A stretch of 64,000 bases of DNA from Algoriphagus sp. AK58 (GCF_014324365.1 NZ_QEIG01000008.1:124001-188000); one strand, 5' to 3'; shown: positions 29,202 through 38,213, counted from the stretch's first letter. Made by a program: numbers and translations. The notes: a model not told the origin generated them from the letters alone.

Positions 29202-29426
29202 ATGGAACAGATAAGTATCCCTGTAAAAACTCAACTGGCCAAAGCTTGGGAAAACGCCTCCGACGAACTTAAAAATGAAATAGCCCAATTGCTAGAGGTA
29301 CAAATCACGCAATTACTTTCCAGTAGCGAGGAACGAAAACAAGTTTTGAAATACTTTCAATCCCTTCAGGAAGACATGAAGAATAAAGGCTTAACCCAAG
29401 AAATTTTGGATGACCTCCTCAACTAA
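29202..29426 (+). CDS. Putative antitoxin of a PIN toxin module
   Basis: This 74-residue protein is fully helical, Glu/Leu rich and without a recognisable DNA-binding motif (LAKAWENASDELKNEIAQLL). It is encoded just before a PIN toxin gene, and the two coding regions overlap by 17 bases. That order and size fit the antitoxin of a type II module. The identification rests mainly on context. No helix-turn-helix or ribbon-helix-helix was detected. Confidence 0.65.
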   Translation: MEQISIPVKTQLAKAWENASDELKNEIAQLLEVQITQLLSSSEERKQVLKYFQSLQEDMKNKGLTQEILDDLLN

Positions 29427-29835
29427 TCAGCTTTTTATTTTTGACACTAATACATTGATCAGTGGCGCTTTAATTCAAAACTCCTCTCCCGCTCTAGCTT
29501 TGATTGTAGCCATAGAATCAGGAGACCTTTGCTTTTCAAAGGATACTTTATTGGAGTTAAAAGAAGTTCTGGAACGAAAGAAATTTGACAAGTATTTATC
29601 CCCAAACCAACGATTAGAATTTTTTGAAAATTTAAAAAAAGCAACACGGATCTTTTACCCAGAACGTAAATTTGAACTTTGCAGAGACCCAAATGACAAT
29701 AAATTCCTGGAGTTGGCCTTTATTTCGGAAGCACACTATTTAATCACAGGCGATCAGGATCTACTGATTTTGAACAAGTTTTATCAAACAAAAATCATTA
29801 GTCCATCAGACTTTTTGAGCCAAAAACAAATTTGA
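29410..29835 (+). CDS. PIN-domain toxin of a putative type II toxin-antitoxin system
   Basis: This 141-residue protein belongs to the PIN-family putative toxins (COG1569-like). Acidic active-site residues are visible: Asp12 in IFDTNTLISG, Glu49 in LLELKEVL, the DPNDNK box (Asp93, Asp96) and Asp115/Asp117 in TGDQDLL. PIN toxins are magnesium-dependent ribonucleases that cut RNA when the unstable antitoxin is lost. The start codon lies inside the upstream gene's 3' end, so the genes are translationally linked. The RNA target is unknown. Confidence 0.85.
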   Translation: MTSSTNQLFIFDTNTLISGALIQNSSPALALIVAIESGDLCFSKDTLLELKEVLERKKFDKYLSPNQRLEFFENLKKATRIFYPERKFELCRDPNDNKFLELAFISEAHYLITGDQDLLILNKFYQTKIISPSDFLSQKQI

Positions 29836-30127
29836 AATAATCATAAATCCAGCCTAAGCTATCCTCACCCTATGCAGGAAGATTCTATGATCTAACTTTC
29901 AAGATGTGATTTGTGCCTCCTATAGCATGGGTTCTGAGCTCTTGTTTCTAGTATCTAATGTCTAAGGTCTCTCATCTCAATCCTATAACTCTCATCCCCC
30001 TTTTTCACCTTCCCTTAACTATTGCTTCATTTCTCCCAAAGAAAATTCCGAATTCTACACAAATTAATAACAACCTAAACATCATGGATTTACACTAGCG
30101 ATCTAATTTTCCCTCAAATCTGATCGA

Positions 30128-30997
30128 GTGAAAACATCCTTCAAAACCATTGTCATCTCTGATGTTCATCTGGGAACCAAAGGGGCAAAAGCCAAAGAAA
30201 TCGCACGCTTTCTCAAACAATACCGCTGCGAAAACCTTATCCTCAACGGAGACATCATCGATGGCTGGCAACTCAAAAAATCCGGAAGCTGGAAACGAAA
30301 ACACACCCGTTTTTTCAACCGCGTCCTCAAGATGATCGAAAATCATCAGACGAATGTCTTCTACCTTCGCGGCAACCACGATGATTTTTTGGATCAAATT
30401 CTCCCGCTTCAAATCGGCAAACTTCATATCCAAACGGACATGATTTATGAATCCCAAGGGAAGAAATATTTCATTACCCATGGGGATGTTTTTGACAGCA
30501 TCACGACCAATTTGAGATGGATTGCCTACCTCGGCGATGTGGGATACACCTTTCTGCTTTGGCTCAATCGGGTGGTCAATTACTACCGGTTCAAGGCTGG
30601 ATTGCCCTATTTTTCACTTTCCCAATACATCAAAGGCAAGGTCAAAAAAGCCGTCAGCTACATCGATGATTACGAATCCGAACTTGCCAAAATGGCCAAA
30701 GCCAAAGGCTGCGACGGGATCATCTGCGGGCATATCCACAAAGCTGAAAATCGCATGATCGAAGGCATTCACTACCTCAATTCGGGAGATTGGGTAGAGA
30801 CCATGAGTGCCCTGGCCGAAGATCACCAAGGCAATTGGCAGCTGATTTATTATCGGGAAATCAATTTCAAAAGCCTTTACCTACCCGCTCAACCAACTGA
30901 GGATGAAGCCTGGCCCAAGGAAAATCTGATCCCCTTGCGAAAAGTCTCCTTTGAGCAAAATCCAGACGAACTCAATCCACCATCCATCCGCTTCTGA
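30128..30997 (+). CDS. UDP-2,3-diacylglucosamine diphosphatase-like metallophosphoesterase
   Basis: The GTG start at 30128 is the first codon in frame and matches the family N-terminus (VKTSFKTIVISDVHLG). The 289-residue protein has the calcineurin-like site SDVHLG, NGDIIDGWQL, YLRGNHDDFL, THGDVFD and GHIHKAENR. The GDIIDGWQ and GNHDD spacing is that of the LpxH-like group often paired with glycosyltransferases, and it differs from the lpxH-like gene at 12680. It may process a UDP- or polyprenyl-linked lipid. The glycosyltransferase gene starts one base after its stop. Confidence 0.8.
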   Translation: MKTSFKTIVISDVHLGTKGAKAKEIARFLKQYRCENLILNGDIIDGWQLKKSGSWKRKHTRFFNRVLKMIENHQTNVFYLRGNHDDFLDQILPLQIGKLHIQTDMIYESQGKKYFITHGDVFDSITTNLRWIAYLGDVGYTFLLWLNRVVNYYRFKAGLPYFSLSQYIKGKVKKAVSYIDDYESELAKMAKAKGCDGIICGHIHKAENRMIEGIHYLNSGDWVETMSALAEDHQGNWQLIYYREINFKSLYLPAQPTEDEAWPKENLIPLRKVSFEQNPDELNPPSIRF

Positions 30998-30998
30998 C

Positions 30999-32123
30999 AT
31001 GCGCTTTTTATTTATCATACAAGGCGAAGGACGAGGGCATCTGACTCAGGCGATCTCCTTTGGCCAGCTGATCCGATCCCAAGGACATGAACTGGTGTCC
31101 GTGGTCGTAGGCAAAAGCAAACGAAGAGAACTTCCGGATTTTTTCAGAAAAGAAATCTCTTCTCCGATTCTGTCGGTAGACAGCCCCAACTTTGAGTGCG
31201 ATGCCCAACAGCGAAAAATCCAATTGGGCAAAACCATTTGGAAAAACGCACTTAGGCTACCTGTTTTCTGGAAAAGTCTGCAAGCTATAGATCAAGCAGT
31301 AAAAACAGCCCAACCGGACGTGATCTTGAATTTTTATGACCTGCTGGGAGGTTTTTATAACCTGTTTTTTCAGCCAAAAGCCCGGTTTTGGGTGATCGGG
31401 CATCAATACTTAATCTGGCATCCGGATTTTCATTTTGCGCCCAACCGGCGCCTTGAGAAATTTCTATTTCAGCTCAACACCCAGATGACGGCTTTGGGCG
31501 CGGATGAAATTTTGGCACTCTCTTTTTTACCACAGAAAAAATCAGGATCCAACCTCAGAGTAGTTCCTCCCCTGCTCAGGAAAGAGGTCAAAACTCTGAA
31601 TCCCATCCAAAGAGATTTTTTCCTGGCTTATATGGTCAATCCGGGATATGGTGAGGAAGTGATCCGATACGCAAAAAAGTATCCCCATCTTCAAATCAAA
31701 GCCTATTGGGATAAAAAGGATGCAGCCGAGGTAGAAAATCCATTGCCGAATCTTAGCTTTCATCGGGTCAATGATCGCACTTTTCTGGAAGATATGGCAG
31801 CCTGCAAAGGGCTGGTTTGTACTGCGGGATTTGAGTCGGTATGTGAGGCGATGTACCTAGGGAAGCCCGTGATGATGATCCCGGTAGCCGGGCAATATGA
31901 GCAAGCTTGCAACGCGCTCGATGCAGAAGCTTCCGGTGTGGGCATTGCATCAGCAGATTTTGACTTTGGGAAATTTGAACAGGTACAAAAAAAGGACCCC
32001 GAAGGATCCTTGATATTTAAAGAATGGACAGCTTCCTGGCCGAAAATCCTTTCTGAAATCACCGAAGTCAAAGAGCAAATGGCTTCGGAAACCTCACCAA
32101 CCCAAATTCCTGCATTTCAGTAA
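30999..32123 (+). CDS. MurG/MGT-like glycosyltransferase
   Basis: The start at 30999 lies one base past the phosphoesterase stop. An earlier in-frame ATG is inside that gene. The 374-residue protein begins FLFIIQGEGRGHLTQAISFGQ, a typical GT-B N-terminus for a lipid-linked acceptor. It ends with a donor-binding stretch, CTAGFESVCEAMYLGKPVMMIPV and QYEQACNA, similar to MurG and UDP-sugar:lipid transferases. It is probably membrane-associated and may act on a lipid acceptor. Co-transcription with the phosphoesterase suggests a shared glycolipid pathway. Confidence 0.8.
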   Translation: MRFLFIIQGEGRGHLTQAISFGQLIRSQGHELVSVVVGKSKRRELPDFFRKEISSPILSVDSPNFECDAQQRKIQLGKTIWKNALRLPVFWKSLQAIDQAVKTAQPDVILNFYDLLGGFYNLFFQPKARFWVIGHQYLIWHPDFHFAPNRRLEKFLFQLNTQMTALGADEILALSFLPQKKSGSNLRVVPPLLRKEVKTLNPIQRDFFLAYMVNPGYGEEVIRYAKKYPHLQIKAYWDKKDAAEVENPLPNLSFHRVNDRTFLEDMAACKGLVCTAGFESVCEAMYLGKPVMMIPVAGQYEQACNALDAEASGVGIASADFDFGKFEQVQKKDPEGSLIFKEWTASWPKILSEITEVKEQMASETSPTQIPAFQ

Positions 32124-32126
32124 TAG

Positions 32127-34268
32127 CTAGCAGGCCATGCTTTTCTTTTCCTCCTCGGTCAAATCCTCCATTTTCTTGTAAATGACTTTTCCCTCTTTGG
32201 TCAATCTGGCAAAAGGAAACGAGGGCTTTTTGACCTGCATTTTATCTTCTAAAGAAAGACTCGCAAAAGTTTTATCCAACAGTCTATACTCCTTTTCCAG
32301 CTGACTCATTTCTTCTTGGCTGAATTTTTCAAAAAGTCTGTTCCTATTGACTCTGGTTTCGTATTTAGAATAAAGATTCCAGTAAGTGGATTTATTCTGA
32401 GGCAATGCTGCCACAGTTTTCCCGGTACTGCCTTTACTTGGCGCAATTGGCTTTTTGAGCATTTTCTTTCGGTTGTCCGGGGTTTTTGCATAGGCATCTT
32501 CGAGTTCTTCGAAAAGCCTATGAATTTCCTCCTTCACTTCAGGCTTGTTAGCATCGGGAGAAGCCTTGAGCTTTTCGTAGCGGGCATTTTTTTGAAGAAA
32601 TGCCGTAATAGGATCAGGAAAGCGTGAAATATCTTTCATCCAAGTAACATTTCGCTGAGTGATCGTAATGGTATCCCGGTTAGTTCGAGGTCGAAACATT
32701 TCGGAATTAGGCCCAAAGCTTTCCTCATAGTGCTTGGGAGAATATAAGTTAACCTGAAATGGCTGTGGGAATCGAGCGGAACGCGCATTGGCTTTCACTC
32801 CGGATTGAAAATACCAATCAAAATCCCCAGGTTGGTACTTAGCCAAAACTGTATTATCCACAGACTTCCCATCGATCCAAAGCGCAAATTCATCTTTATT
32901 TTTCCAGGCCTCGAAAGTCGCTGCATCAGGACTTTTCTTTTCTACCGGTTTATCAGTGAAAAGTAAGCCGATCTTCTCTTTTTCCGAAAGCTCAGTGTAT
33001 CGCTTTTGGGTGTATTCCATGTCCACACTCTCGATCAGAATAATCGCATCTCTAAAGTGCCTTTCTTTTGCAGATTCGGAAGAGGAAGTTTCTTTTTGAC
33101 CTTCTGTCTGTTCGTATTTAACCCGACGAACCTCATTTTCTCTGAGCAATTCTTGAATATCAGCCAGTTCTCCCATTTTCAACTTGGGATCGGCTGTCAG
33201 ATTTACAATCGTTTTTTCACCATCCACATCGGAAAGTTCACGGACCAGCTGTTCTTGATTTATCGGATTCCCATTCAATAAAAGCTCCCCATCGGCAGTT
33301 ATGTGAATTGAGATGGATTTGGATTCATCCGAAAATTGCACTTCTGCTGACTGCTCGGCTGGTGCACTCACGGCTACTTTCTCTGCGAAAAGTGCTACAA
33401 CAATGCCCAAGAAACCAACCAAGCTGGCTAATTTCAGGATTTGAATTCCGGGTTTTGAGGTCTTTTTCATCATGGAAAATCTTTTTTTGGTTAAGGGAAA
33501 ATTCAAACTGCTTCCCAGCGCATATCCATGCTGACCGGAAAGAATAGAAATCAACAGGAATTGGTAATCCCTGACAGGAAACTGCTTAATCACTTGTTGG
33601 TCGGCGATAAATTCATGGTTGAGCCGAATGGCTTGACGGGCGAGATACAAGCCGGGATGAAACCAAAACACCACCAACAAACCCTCGACTAGGAGAATGT
33701 CCCAAGAATGTTTTTCCTGGACATGGCATTGCTCGTGGAGAAAAATCGCCTCAGGAATTCCTTCTTTTTCGAAAGAATCCTTGTGGTAAAAAATGTAATT
33801 CAAAAAAGTAAATGGGGCTATGGATTCCGAAAGCAAAACCAGGGTTTCATTACGATACATCACCCTAAAATTTCTCCGGATTTGGTCATGAATCAGCCGG
33901 ATATTGCGAATAAACCGTATCAAACACACTAGGAAGCCTAGAAGATAAATCGACCAAGCTATTTTTGGCCAAGGGATTCTGGTAGGTTCTGGAGAAGCCT
34001 CTATCAGCTTGAAAGAATCAAAAGCAGCATCGTCGGAAGGTAGTGTTTCGGAAAAAGAATACTCTGCAGGAAAAATCTCCGAAGTCATGGAGTCCGGACT
34101 GACTTCCTGCTCGACCTCCAGCGTAACCAAAGGAATCAAAAAGGACCCAAGTACTGCAGCGAGAAGAAAAAAACGGTTGAACCGATACAGCACTTCCTGC
34201 TGCAGAACGAGCCGATGAAACAGCAGCAGCAAAAGCAAACAAAGTACGGACTTGAGTAAGTATTCCAT
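32127..34268 (-). CDS. BlaR1-like M56-family metallopeptidase with an ExbD-like periplasmic segment
   Basis: The protein has 713 residues. The N-terminal ~300 residues hold four hydrophobic segments and the zinc site: HEQCH at 178-182 plus Glu219 in NHEFIAD, as in BlaR1/MecR1 signal transducers. After the last helix (about 279-297) comes a periplasmic part. Residues 317-386 resemble an ExbD/TolR fold (LLLNGNPINQEQLVREL, NLTADPKLKMGELADIQEL, RRVKYEQT). The remaining ~320 residues are unrecognised and replace the beta-lactam sensor of BlaR1. The gene abuts the BlaI-like regulator by one shared base. A signal-induced proteolysis role is likely. Confidence 0.8.
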   Translation of the reverse strand: MEYLLKSVLCLLLLLLFHRLVLQQEVLYRFNRFFLLAAVLGSFLIPLVTLEVEQEVSPDSMTSEIFPAEYSFSETLPSDDAAFDSFKLIEASPEPTRIPWPKIAWSIYLLGFLVCLIRFIRNIRLIHDQIRRNFRVMYRNETLVLLSESIAPFTFLNYIFYHKDSFEKEGIPEAIFLHEQCHVQEKHSWDILLVEGLLVVFWFHPGLYLARQAIRLNHEFIADQQVIKQFPVRDYQFLLISILSGQHGYALGSSLNFPLTKKRFSMMKKTSKPGIQILKLASLVGFLGIVVALFAEKVAVSAPAEQSAEVQFSDESKSISIHITADGELLLNGNPINQEQLVRELSDVDGEKTIVNLTADPKLKMGELADIQELLRENEVRRVKYEQTEGQKETSSSESAKERHFRDAIILIESVDMEYTQKRYTELSEKEKIGLLFTDKPVEKKSPDAATFEAWKNKDEFALWIDGKSVDNTVLAKYQPGDFDWYFQSGVKANARSARFPQPFQVNLYSPKHYEESFGPNSEMFRPRTNRDTITITQRNVTWMKDISRFPDPITAFLQKNARYEKLKASPDANKPEVKEEIHRLFEELEDAYAKTPDNRKKMLKKPIAPSKGSTGKTVAALPQNKSTYWNLYSKYETRVNRNRLFEKFSQEEMSQLEKEYRLLDKTFASLSLEDKMQVKKPSFPFARLTKEGKVIYKKMEDLTEEEKKSMAC

Positions 34269-34633
34269 CAGTTCTTACGGTTGATTTGGTCATCGATTAG
34301 GGATTTGAGTTCCTCCAATTGATCTTGCGTGAGGGAGGTCTGTTGTGCAAAAAAGGAGGCAAACTGAGCTGGTGAGTCATTGAAAAAATTCTTGATCAAG
34401 CCCTGAATATGCTTTCCAAAATACGTCTCTTTGGATACCAGTGGAAAATAGGCTCGGGATTTTCCCGTAGACTCATAGCCTACAAACTTTTTTTCCTGCA
34501 TTCGCTTGAGCAGCGTGGATACCGTAGTAGCGGCTGGCTTCGGATCAGGATAGGAATCGATCAAGTCCTTGAGGTAGGCTTTTTTCAACTCCCATAGGTA
34601 ATTCATCAGTTCTTCTTCAGCTTTTGGCAGCAT
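34268..34633 (-). CDS. BlaI/MecI-family transcriptional repressor
   Basis: The start at 34633 (MLPKAEEELMNYL) gives 121 residues and places the gene just downstream of its operators. The winged-helix motif reads AATTVSTLLKRMQEKKFV, and KSRAYFPLVSKETYFG gives the wing and linker. The C-terminal helices would dimerise and carry a proteolytic-cleavage region. Such repressors are inactivated by the M56 peptidase encoded immediately downstream. The twin palindromes at 34651-34693 are probably its binding sites, so it represses its own operon. Confidence 0.9.
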   Translation of the reverse strand: MLPKAEEELMNYLWELKKAYLKDLIDSYPDPKPAATTVSTLLKRMQEKKFVGYESTGKSRAYFPLVSKETYFGKHIQGLIKNFFNDSPAQFASFFAQQTSLTQDQLEELKSLIDDQINRKN

Positions 34634-34650
34634 GGTTTGGATTATTTTTA

Positions 34651-34666
34651 TTCTACAAATGTAGAA
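34651..34666. promoter_or_regulatory. BlaI-type operator 1
   Basis: A perfect 16-base palindrome, TTCTACAAATGTAGAA, lies 17 bases upstream of the repressor start. It contains the TACA...TGTA half-sites of BlaI/MecI operators. Confidence 0.75.
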
Positions 34667-34677
34667 TAAATTCCAAC

Positions 34678-34693
34678 TTCTACAAATGTAGAA
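34678..34693. promoter_or_regulatory. BlaI-type operator 2
   Basis: A second copy of the same 16-base palindrome lies 27 bases centre to centre from operator 1, close to two and a half helical turns. The two sites bracket the likely promoter. Confidence 0.75.
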
Positions 34694-34896
34694 CATAAAA
34701 GATCGAGAAAGTTTGAAAAAAAATAATGTTCCGACTTTAGGACAGATGGATAAGGTCAACAATCCAAAAACATCGCCTCAACTCAAATCAATCGGTTTCC
34801 TAAATTCAAACAGGATGTATTACTTAATTAATTAAGGTTTTCTTTTCATTTACATAAAAAATCAGTGGCTTTTTTCCTTGAACACTTCGATCCATT

Positions 34897-34929
34897 TTGC
34901 TTTTTAATTGGTTGAAAATGATAATTTCG
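34897..34929 (+). promoter_or_regulatory. Candidate Bacteroidota-type promoter
   Basis: A TTG at 34897-34899 and a TAATTTCG at 34922-34929 resemble the -33 TTG and -7 TAnnTTTG elements, with a 22-base spacer and one mismatch. It would give a short leader for the glucosidase gene. Confidence 0.35.
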
Positions 34930-34956
34930 ACCCCTGCTCAAAGGAGAATTAAGTAA

Positions 34957-37629
34957 ATGTCTGCTGAATATATACGATTACAAGAGGATAAGGAAAGGAA
35001 GAAGCATTGGAAGAAATGGGGTCCCTACCTCACTGAACGCCAATGGGGAACTGTGCGAGAAGATTACAGCCCGGATGGTGCGGCCTGGGAAAATGTGACT
35101 CACGAAGATGCACGTAGCAAGGCTTATCGCTGGGGAGAAGAAGGAATCGCCGGGATTTCAGATCACAAGCAAAAACTTTGCTTAGCTTGGGCATTTTGGA
35201 ATGGAAGAGATCCGTTCATCAAGGAGCGACTTTTTGGACTCACAGGCAACCAAGGAAATCACGGGGAGGACGTAAAGGAGATCTATTATTACCTTGACTC
35301 CACCCCCACACACAGCTACATGAAGATGCTCTACAAGTATCCTCAGGCTGAATTTCCGTATCAACAGCTAATTGATGAAAACAAAAAAGCAGGAAAGCTT
35401 CAGACGGAGTTTGAACTCATTGATACCGGGATTTTCGATGAGGACCGATACTTTGACATCTTCATCGAATATGCCAAAAACGATGTAGAAGACATTGTTT
35501 CCATCGCCACCATCCATAACAGAGGACCAGAAAAAGCAAAAATCTGGGTCATGCCCACCATTTGGTTTCGCAAAACATGGTTTACCGGGCATGAGCCCTT
35601 CATGCCCAAGCTCAGCAAACTCAATGAGCACACGATCAAAGCCTTCAGCCCTAAATCAGGAAACTATATTTTCTCTTTCTGCGGTCAGCCTGACCTGAAG
35701 TTTTGCGACAACGAGACCAACCGGGAACGTCTCTATGGCATCCCAAATGAGCGGAAATTCACGAAGGATGCCATCAATGACTATGTCATTCATGGGAATG
35801 ACAATCGGATCAACCCGGCCAATGTAGGAACCAAAGCAGCGGCCATTTACGAAATCGAGATTCCGGCAGGAAAAAGCATCGAAGTAAAATTCAGAATGCA
35901 ACATCAACTGGTGGACAATCCTTTGGAAGCATGCAAACAAACCCTTGAACTTCGAAAAAAGGAAGCCGAGGAGTTTTACAATACGATACAGGATCGAGTG
36001 ACCGATCCGGATCTTAAGTCTATCCAAAGGCAGGCTTTTGCGGGATTGATGTGGTCCAAACAGTTTTATTATTATGATGTCAACCGCTGGCTTGAAGGCG
36101 ATCCCGGACGGTATCAGCCTCCCAAAGAGCGGAAAAAAGGCCGAAATCACCAATGGACTCACCTTCAAAACTATGACATCATCTCCATGCCCGACAAGTG
36201 GGAATACCCTTGGTACGCGGCTTGGGATTTGGCATTCCATTGCATTCCGATAGCCCGCATTGATCCTGAATTCGCAAAGAATCAGCTCCTGTTATTGCTC
36301 AATGAATGGTATATGCACCCCAACGGACAGATTCCCGCTTACGAGTGGAACTTCTCCGATGTGAATCCTCCTGTGCATGCCTATGCCGTGCAGCGGGTAT
36401 ATCAGATCGACAAAAAAATGAATGGTGGTGTAGGCGACAGAGAATTTCTGGAGCGATCCATGCACAAGTTGATGCTGAATTTTACCTGGTGGGTCAACAG
36501 AAAAGACAGCGAGGGTAATAACATTTTCGAAGGTGGTTTCTTAGGGCTAGACAACATCTCCCTATTTGACCGCAACCACGCCCAATACTACCAAGGCAAG
36601 CTGGAGCAGGCCGATGGCACTTCCTGGATGGCGATGTTTTCGTTGAACATGCTTAGAATCGCCTTGGATTTGTGCGAATTCAACACGGTCTATCAATTCA
36701 GTGCCACCAAATTTCTGGAGCACTTCCTTTACATCGCCGGAGCGATGAACAACATCTCCTCTGAGCACATTTCCCTTTGGGACGATGAAGACCATTTCTT
36801 CTACGACATCTTCCACTATCAGGGAAAAGAACCTAAAAAGCTCAAAGTAAGGTCTATCGTTGGCTTAATCCCGCTTTTTGCGGTAGAACCTATACGCGAA
36901 GATCTGTTTGACAACCTTCCCGAATTCAAGAAGCGACTTGACTTTTTCCTGAAGGAAAAGCCCAAGTTGGCAGCCTTGGTATCGAGCTGGATTCAGCCCG
37001 GATACGACAAGCGTAGATTGTTTTCCTTATTGCGAGGTCATCGCATGAAAAGTGTGCTTCACCGGATGCTGAATTCGGATGAGTTTCTGAGTGATTTTGG
37101 TATCAGATCCCTATCCAAATTTCATGAAAAGCACCCCTATGCCATGCGAATCAACGGAGACACACTTTCCATCAAATACACCCCAGGAGAATCCGATACC
37201 CGTATGTTTGGTGGCAACTCCAACTGGAGAGGTCCGATCTGGTTTCCGATCAACCACCTGATCATCGAGTCTCTGAAAAAGTTTGACTACTACTACGGTG
37301 GCGACTTTTCCATTGAATATCCAACTGGATCAGGCAATTACCTGACCATGGACATGATCGCCAAGGAGCTTTCGCTGCGCTGTATGCGAATCTTCACCAA
37401 GGACAAAAATGGCCATCGCCCGGTATATGGAGCCAATAAAAAATTCCAGGAAGACCCTCACTTCAAGGATTATATTCTTTTCTATGAGTATTTCCATGGA
37501 GACACTGGAAAAGGATTGGGAGCTTCCCATCAGACCGGTTGGACTGCTTTAGTTGCAGAGATGATCCACAAATACTTCAAACCTTCACCCATAGAGTCAG
37601 ATGGCGCTTCTCCCCTTTTTAGAAGCTAA
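34957..37629 (+). CDS. GH63-like glucosidase (MGH1-type)
   Basis: This 890-residue cytoplasmic protein matches the glucosidase group of GH63. It starts with YIRLQEDKERKKHWKKWGPYLTERQ split into KKWGPYL and ERQWGTVREDYSPDG, contains RWGEEGIAG, GLTGNQGNHGEDVKE, and later WDLAFHCIPIARIDP, FGGNSNWRGPIWFP and HQTGWTALVAEMI. GH63 enzymes are inverting alpha-glucosidases with an (alpha/alpha)6 barrel. No signal peptide is present. It may hydrolyse alpha-glucosides in storage or solute metabolism. The last 29 bases overlap rnhB. Confidence 0.85.
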   Translation: MSAEYIRLQEDKERKKHWKKWGPYLTERQWGTVREDYSPDGAAWENVTHEDARSKAYRWGEEGIAGISDHKQKLCLAWAFWNGRDPFIKERLFGLTGNQGNHGEDVKEIYYYLDSTPTHSYMKMLYKYPQAEFPYQQLIDENKKAGKLQTEFELIDTGIFDEDRYFDIFIEYAKNDVEDIVSIATIHNRGPEKAKIWVMPTIWFRKTWFTGHEPFMPKLSKLNEHTIKAFSPKSGNYIFSFCGQPDLKFCDNETNRERLYGIPNERKFTKDAINDYVIHGNDNRINPANVGTKAAAIYEIEIPAGKSIEVKFRMQHQLVDNPLEACKQTLELRKKEAEEFYNTIQDRVTDPDLKSIQRQAFAGLMWSKQFYYYDVNRWLEGDPGRYQPPKERKKGRNHQWTHLQNYDIISMPDKWEYPWYAAWDLAFHCIPIARIDPEFAKNQLLLLLNEWYMHPNGQIPAYEWNFSDVNPPVHAYAVQRVYQIDKKMNGGVGDREFLERSMHKLMLNFTWWVNRKDSEGNNIFEGGFLGLDNISLFDRNHAQYYQGKLEQADGTSWMAMFSLNMLRIALDLCEFNTVYQFSATKFLEHFLYIAGAMNNISSEHISLWDDEDHFFYDIFHYQGKEPKKLKVRSIVGLIPLFAVEPIREDLFDNLPEFKKRLDFFLKEKPKLAALVSSWIQPGYDKRRLFSLLRGHRMKSVLHRMLNSDEFLSDFGIRSLSKFHEKHPYAMRINGDTLSIKYTPGESDTRMFGGNSNWRGPIWFPINHLIIESLKKFDYYYGGDFSIEYPTGSGNYLTMDMIAKELSLRCMRIFTKDKNGHRPVYGANKKFQEDPHFKDYILFYEYFHGDTGKGLGASHQTGWTALVAEMIHKYFKPSPIESDGASPLFRS

Positions 37630-38203
37630 CCGAATAGAAGCGGGCTGTGATGAAGTAGGCAGAGGCTGCTTGGCTGGCCCGGTAGTGGCTGCCTCGGTGA
37701 TATTGCCTCCGGACTATCACAACCCTTGGATCAATGATTCGAAAAAACTGAGTAAAACCAACCGGCAAGAACTGATTGCCGAAATCAAGGAAAAATCACT
37801 CGCTTGGGCCATCGCGGAGGCAAGTGTGGAAGAGATCGATCAGATCAACATTTTAAATGCTTCTTTTCTGGCAATGAAAAGGGCCATTTTACAGTTGACC
37901 CTGCAGCCGGATCATTTACTGATCGATGGAAACCGCTGGAAATCAGATCTCCGCTTTCCGTTTACCTGTGTGATCAAAGGAGATGGTAAGTTTGCGTCGA
38001 TCGCGGCAGCATCCATTTTGGCTAAAGTCTATCGGGATGACTTGATGGAAAAACTGGCCCACGAATTCCCTCACTTTGCCTGGGAGAGAAATGCAGGCTA
38101 TCCGACTAAAGCCCATCGGGAAGGGATCGAGAAATTCGGCAGTACCATTTGGCATCGAAAAAGCTTTCAGCTTCTGCCAAATCAGTTGGACTTTGATTTT
38201 TAA
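37601..38203 (+). CDS. rnhB: Ribonuclease HII
   Basis: The enzyme cuts the RNA strand of RNA-DNA hybrids and removes single ribonucleotides from DNA. The 200-residue protein has the acidic active site Asp17-Glu18 in CDEVGRGCLAGPVV, the NDSKKLSKTNR loop, LLIDGNRW and GDGKFASIAAASILAKVYRD, plus the substrate-binding tail GYPTKAHREGI. It overlaps the preceding glucosidase by 29 bases, an unusually tight arrangement. Confidence 0.96.
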   Translation: MALLPFLEANRIEAGCDEVGRGCLAGPVVAASVILPPDYHNPWINDSKKLSKTNRQELIAEIKEKSLAWAIAEASVEEIDQINILNASFLAMKRAILQLTLQPDHLLIDGNRWKSDLRFPFTCVIKGDGKFASIAAASILAKVYRDDLMEKLAHEFPHFAWERNAGYPTKAHREGIEKFGSTIWHRKSFQLLPNQLDFDF

Positions 38204-38213
38204 CGGCATAAAA

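Larger units (their letters stand above)
34634..34956. other. Intergenic region between BlaI-like repressor and glucosidase genes
   Basis: This 323-base AT-rich gap separates two divergent genes. It contains the twin BlaI-type operators next to the repressor, then a stretch of about 200 bases with no recognised structure. On the right side is a possible promoter for the glucosidase gene and a clear AAGGAG ribosome-binding site. Confidence 0.7.

Noticed and set aside
29836..30127. Possible promoter or small RNA in the 292-base gap before the GTG-start phosphoesterase
   Set aside because: The AT-rich stretch lacks a convincing TTG/TAnnTTTG pair or stable hairpin.
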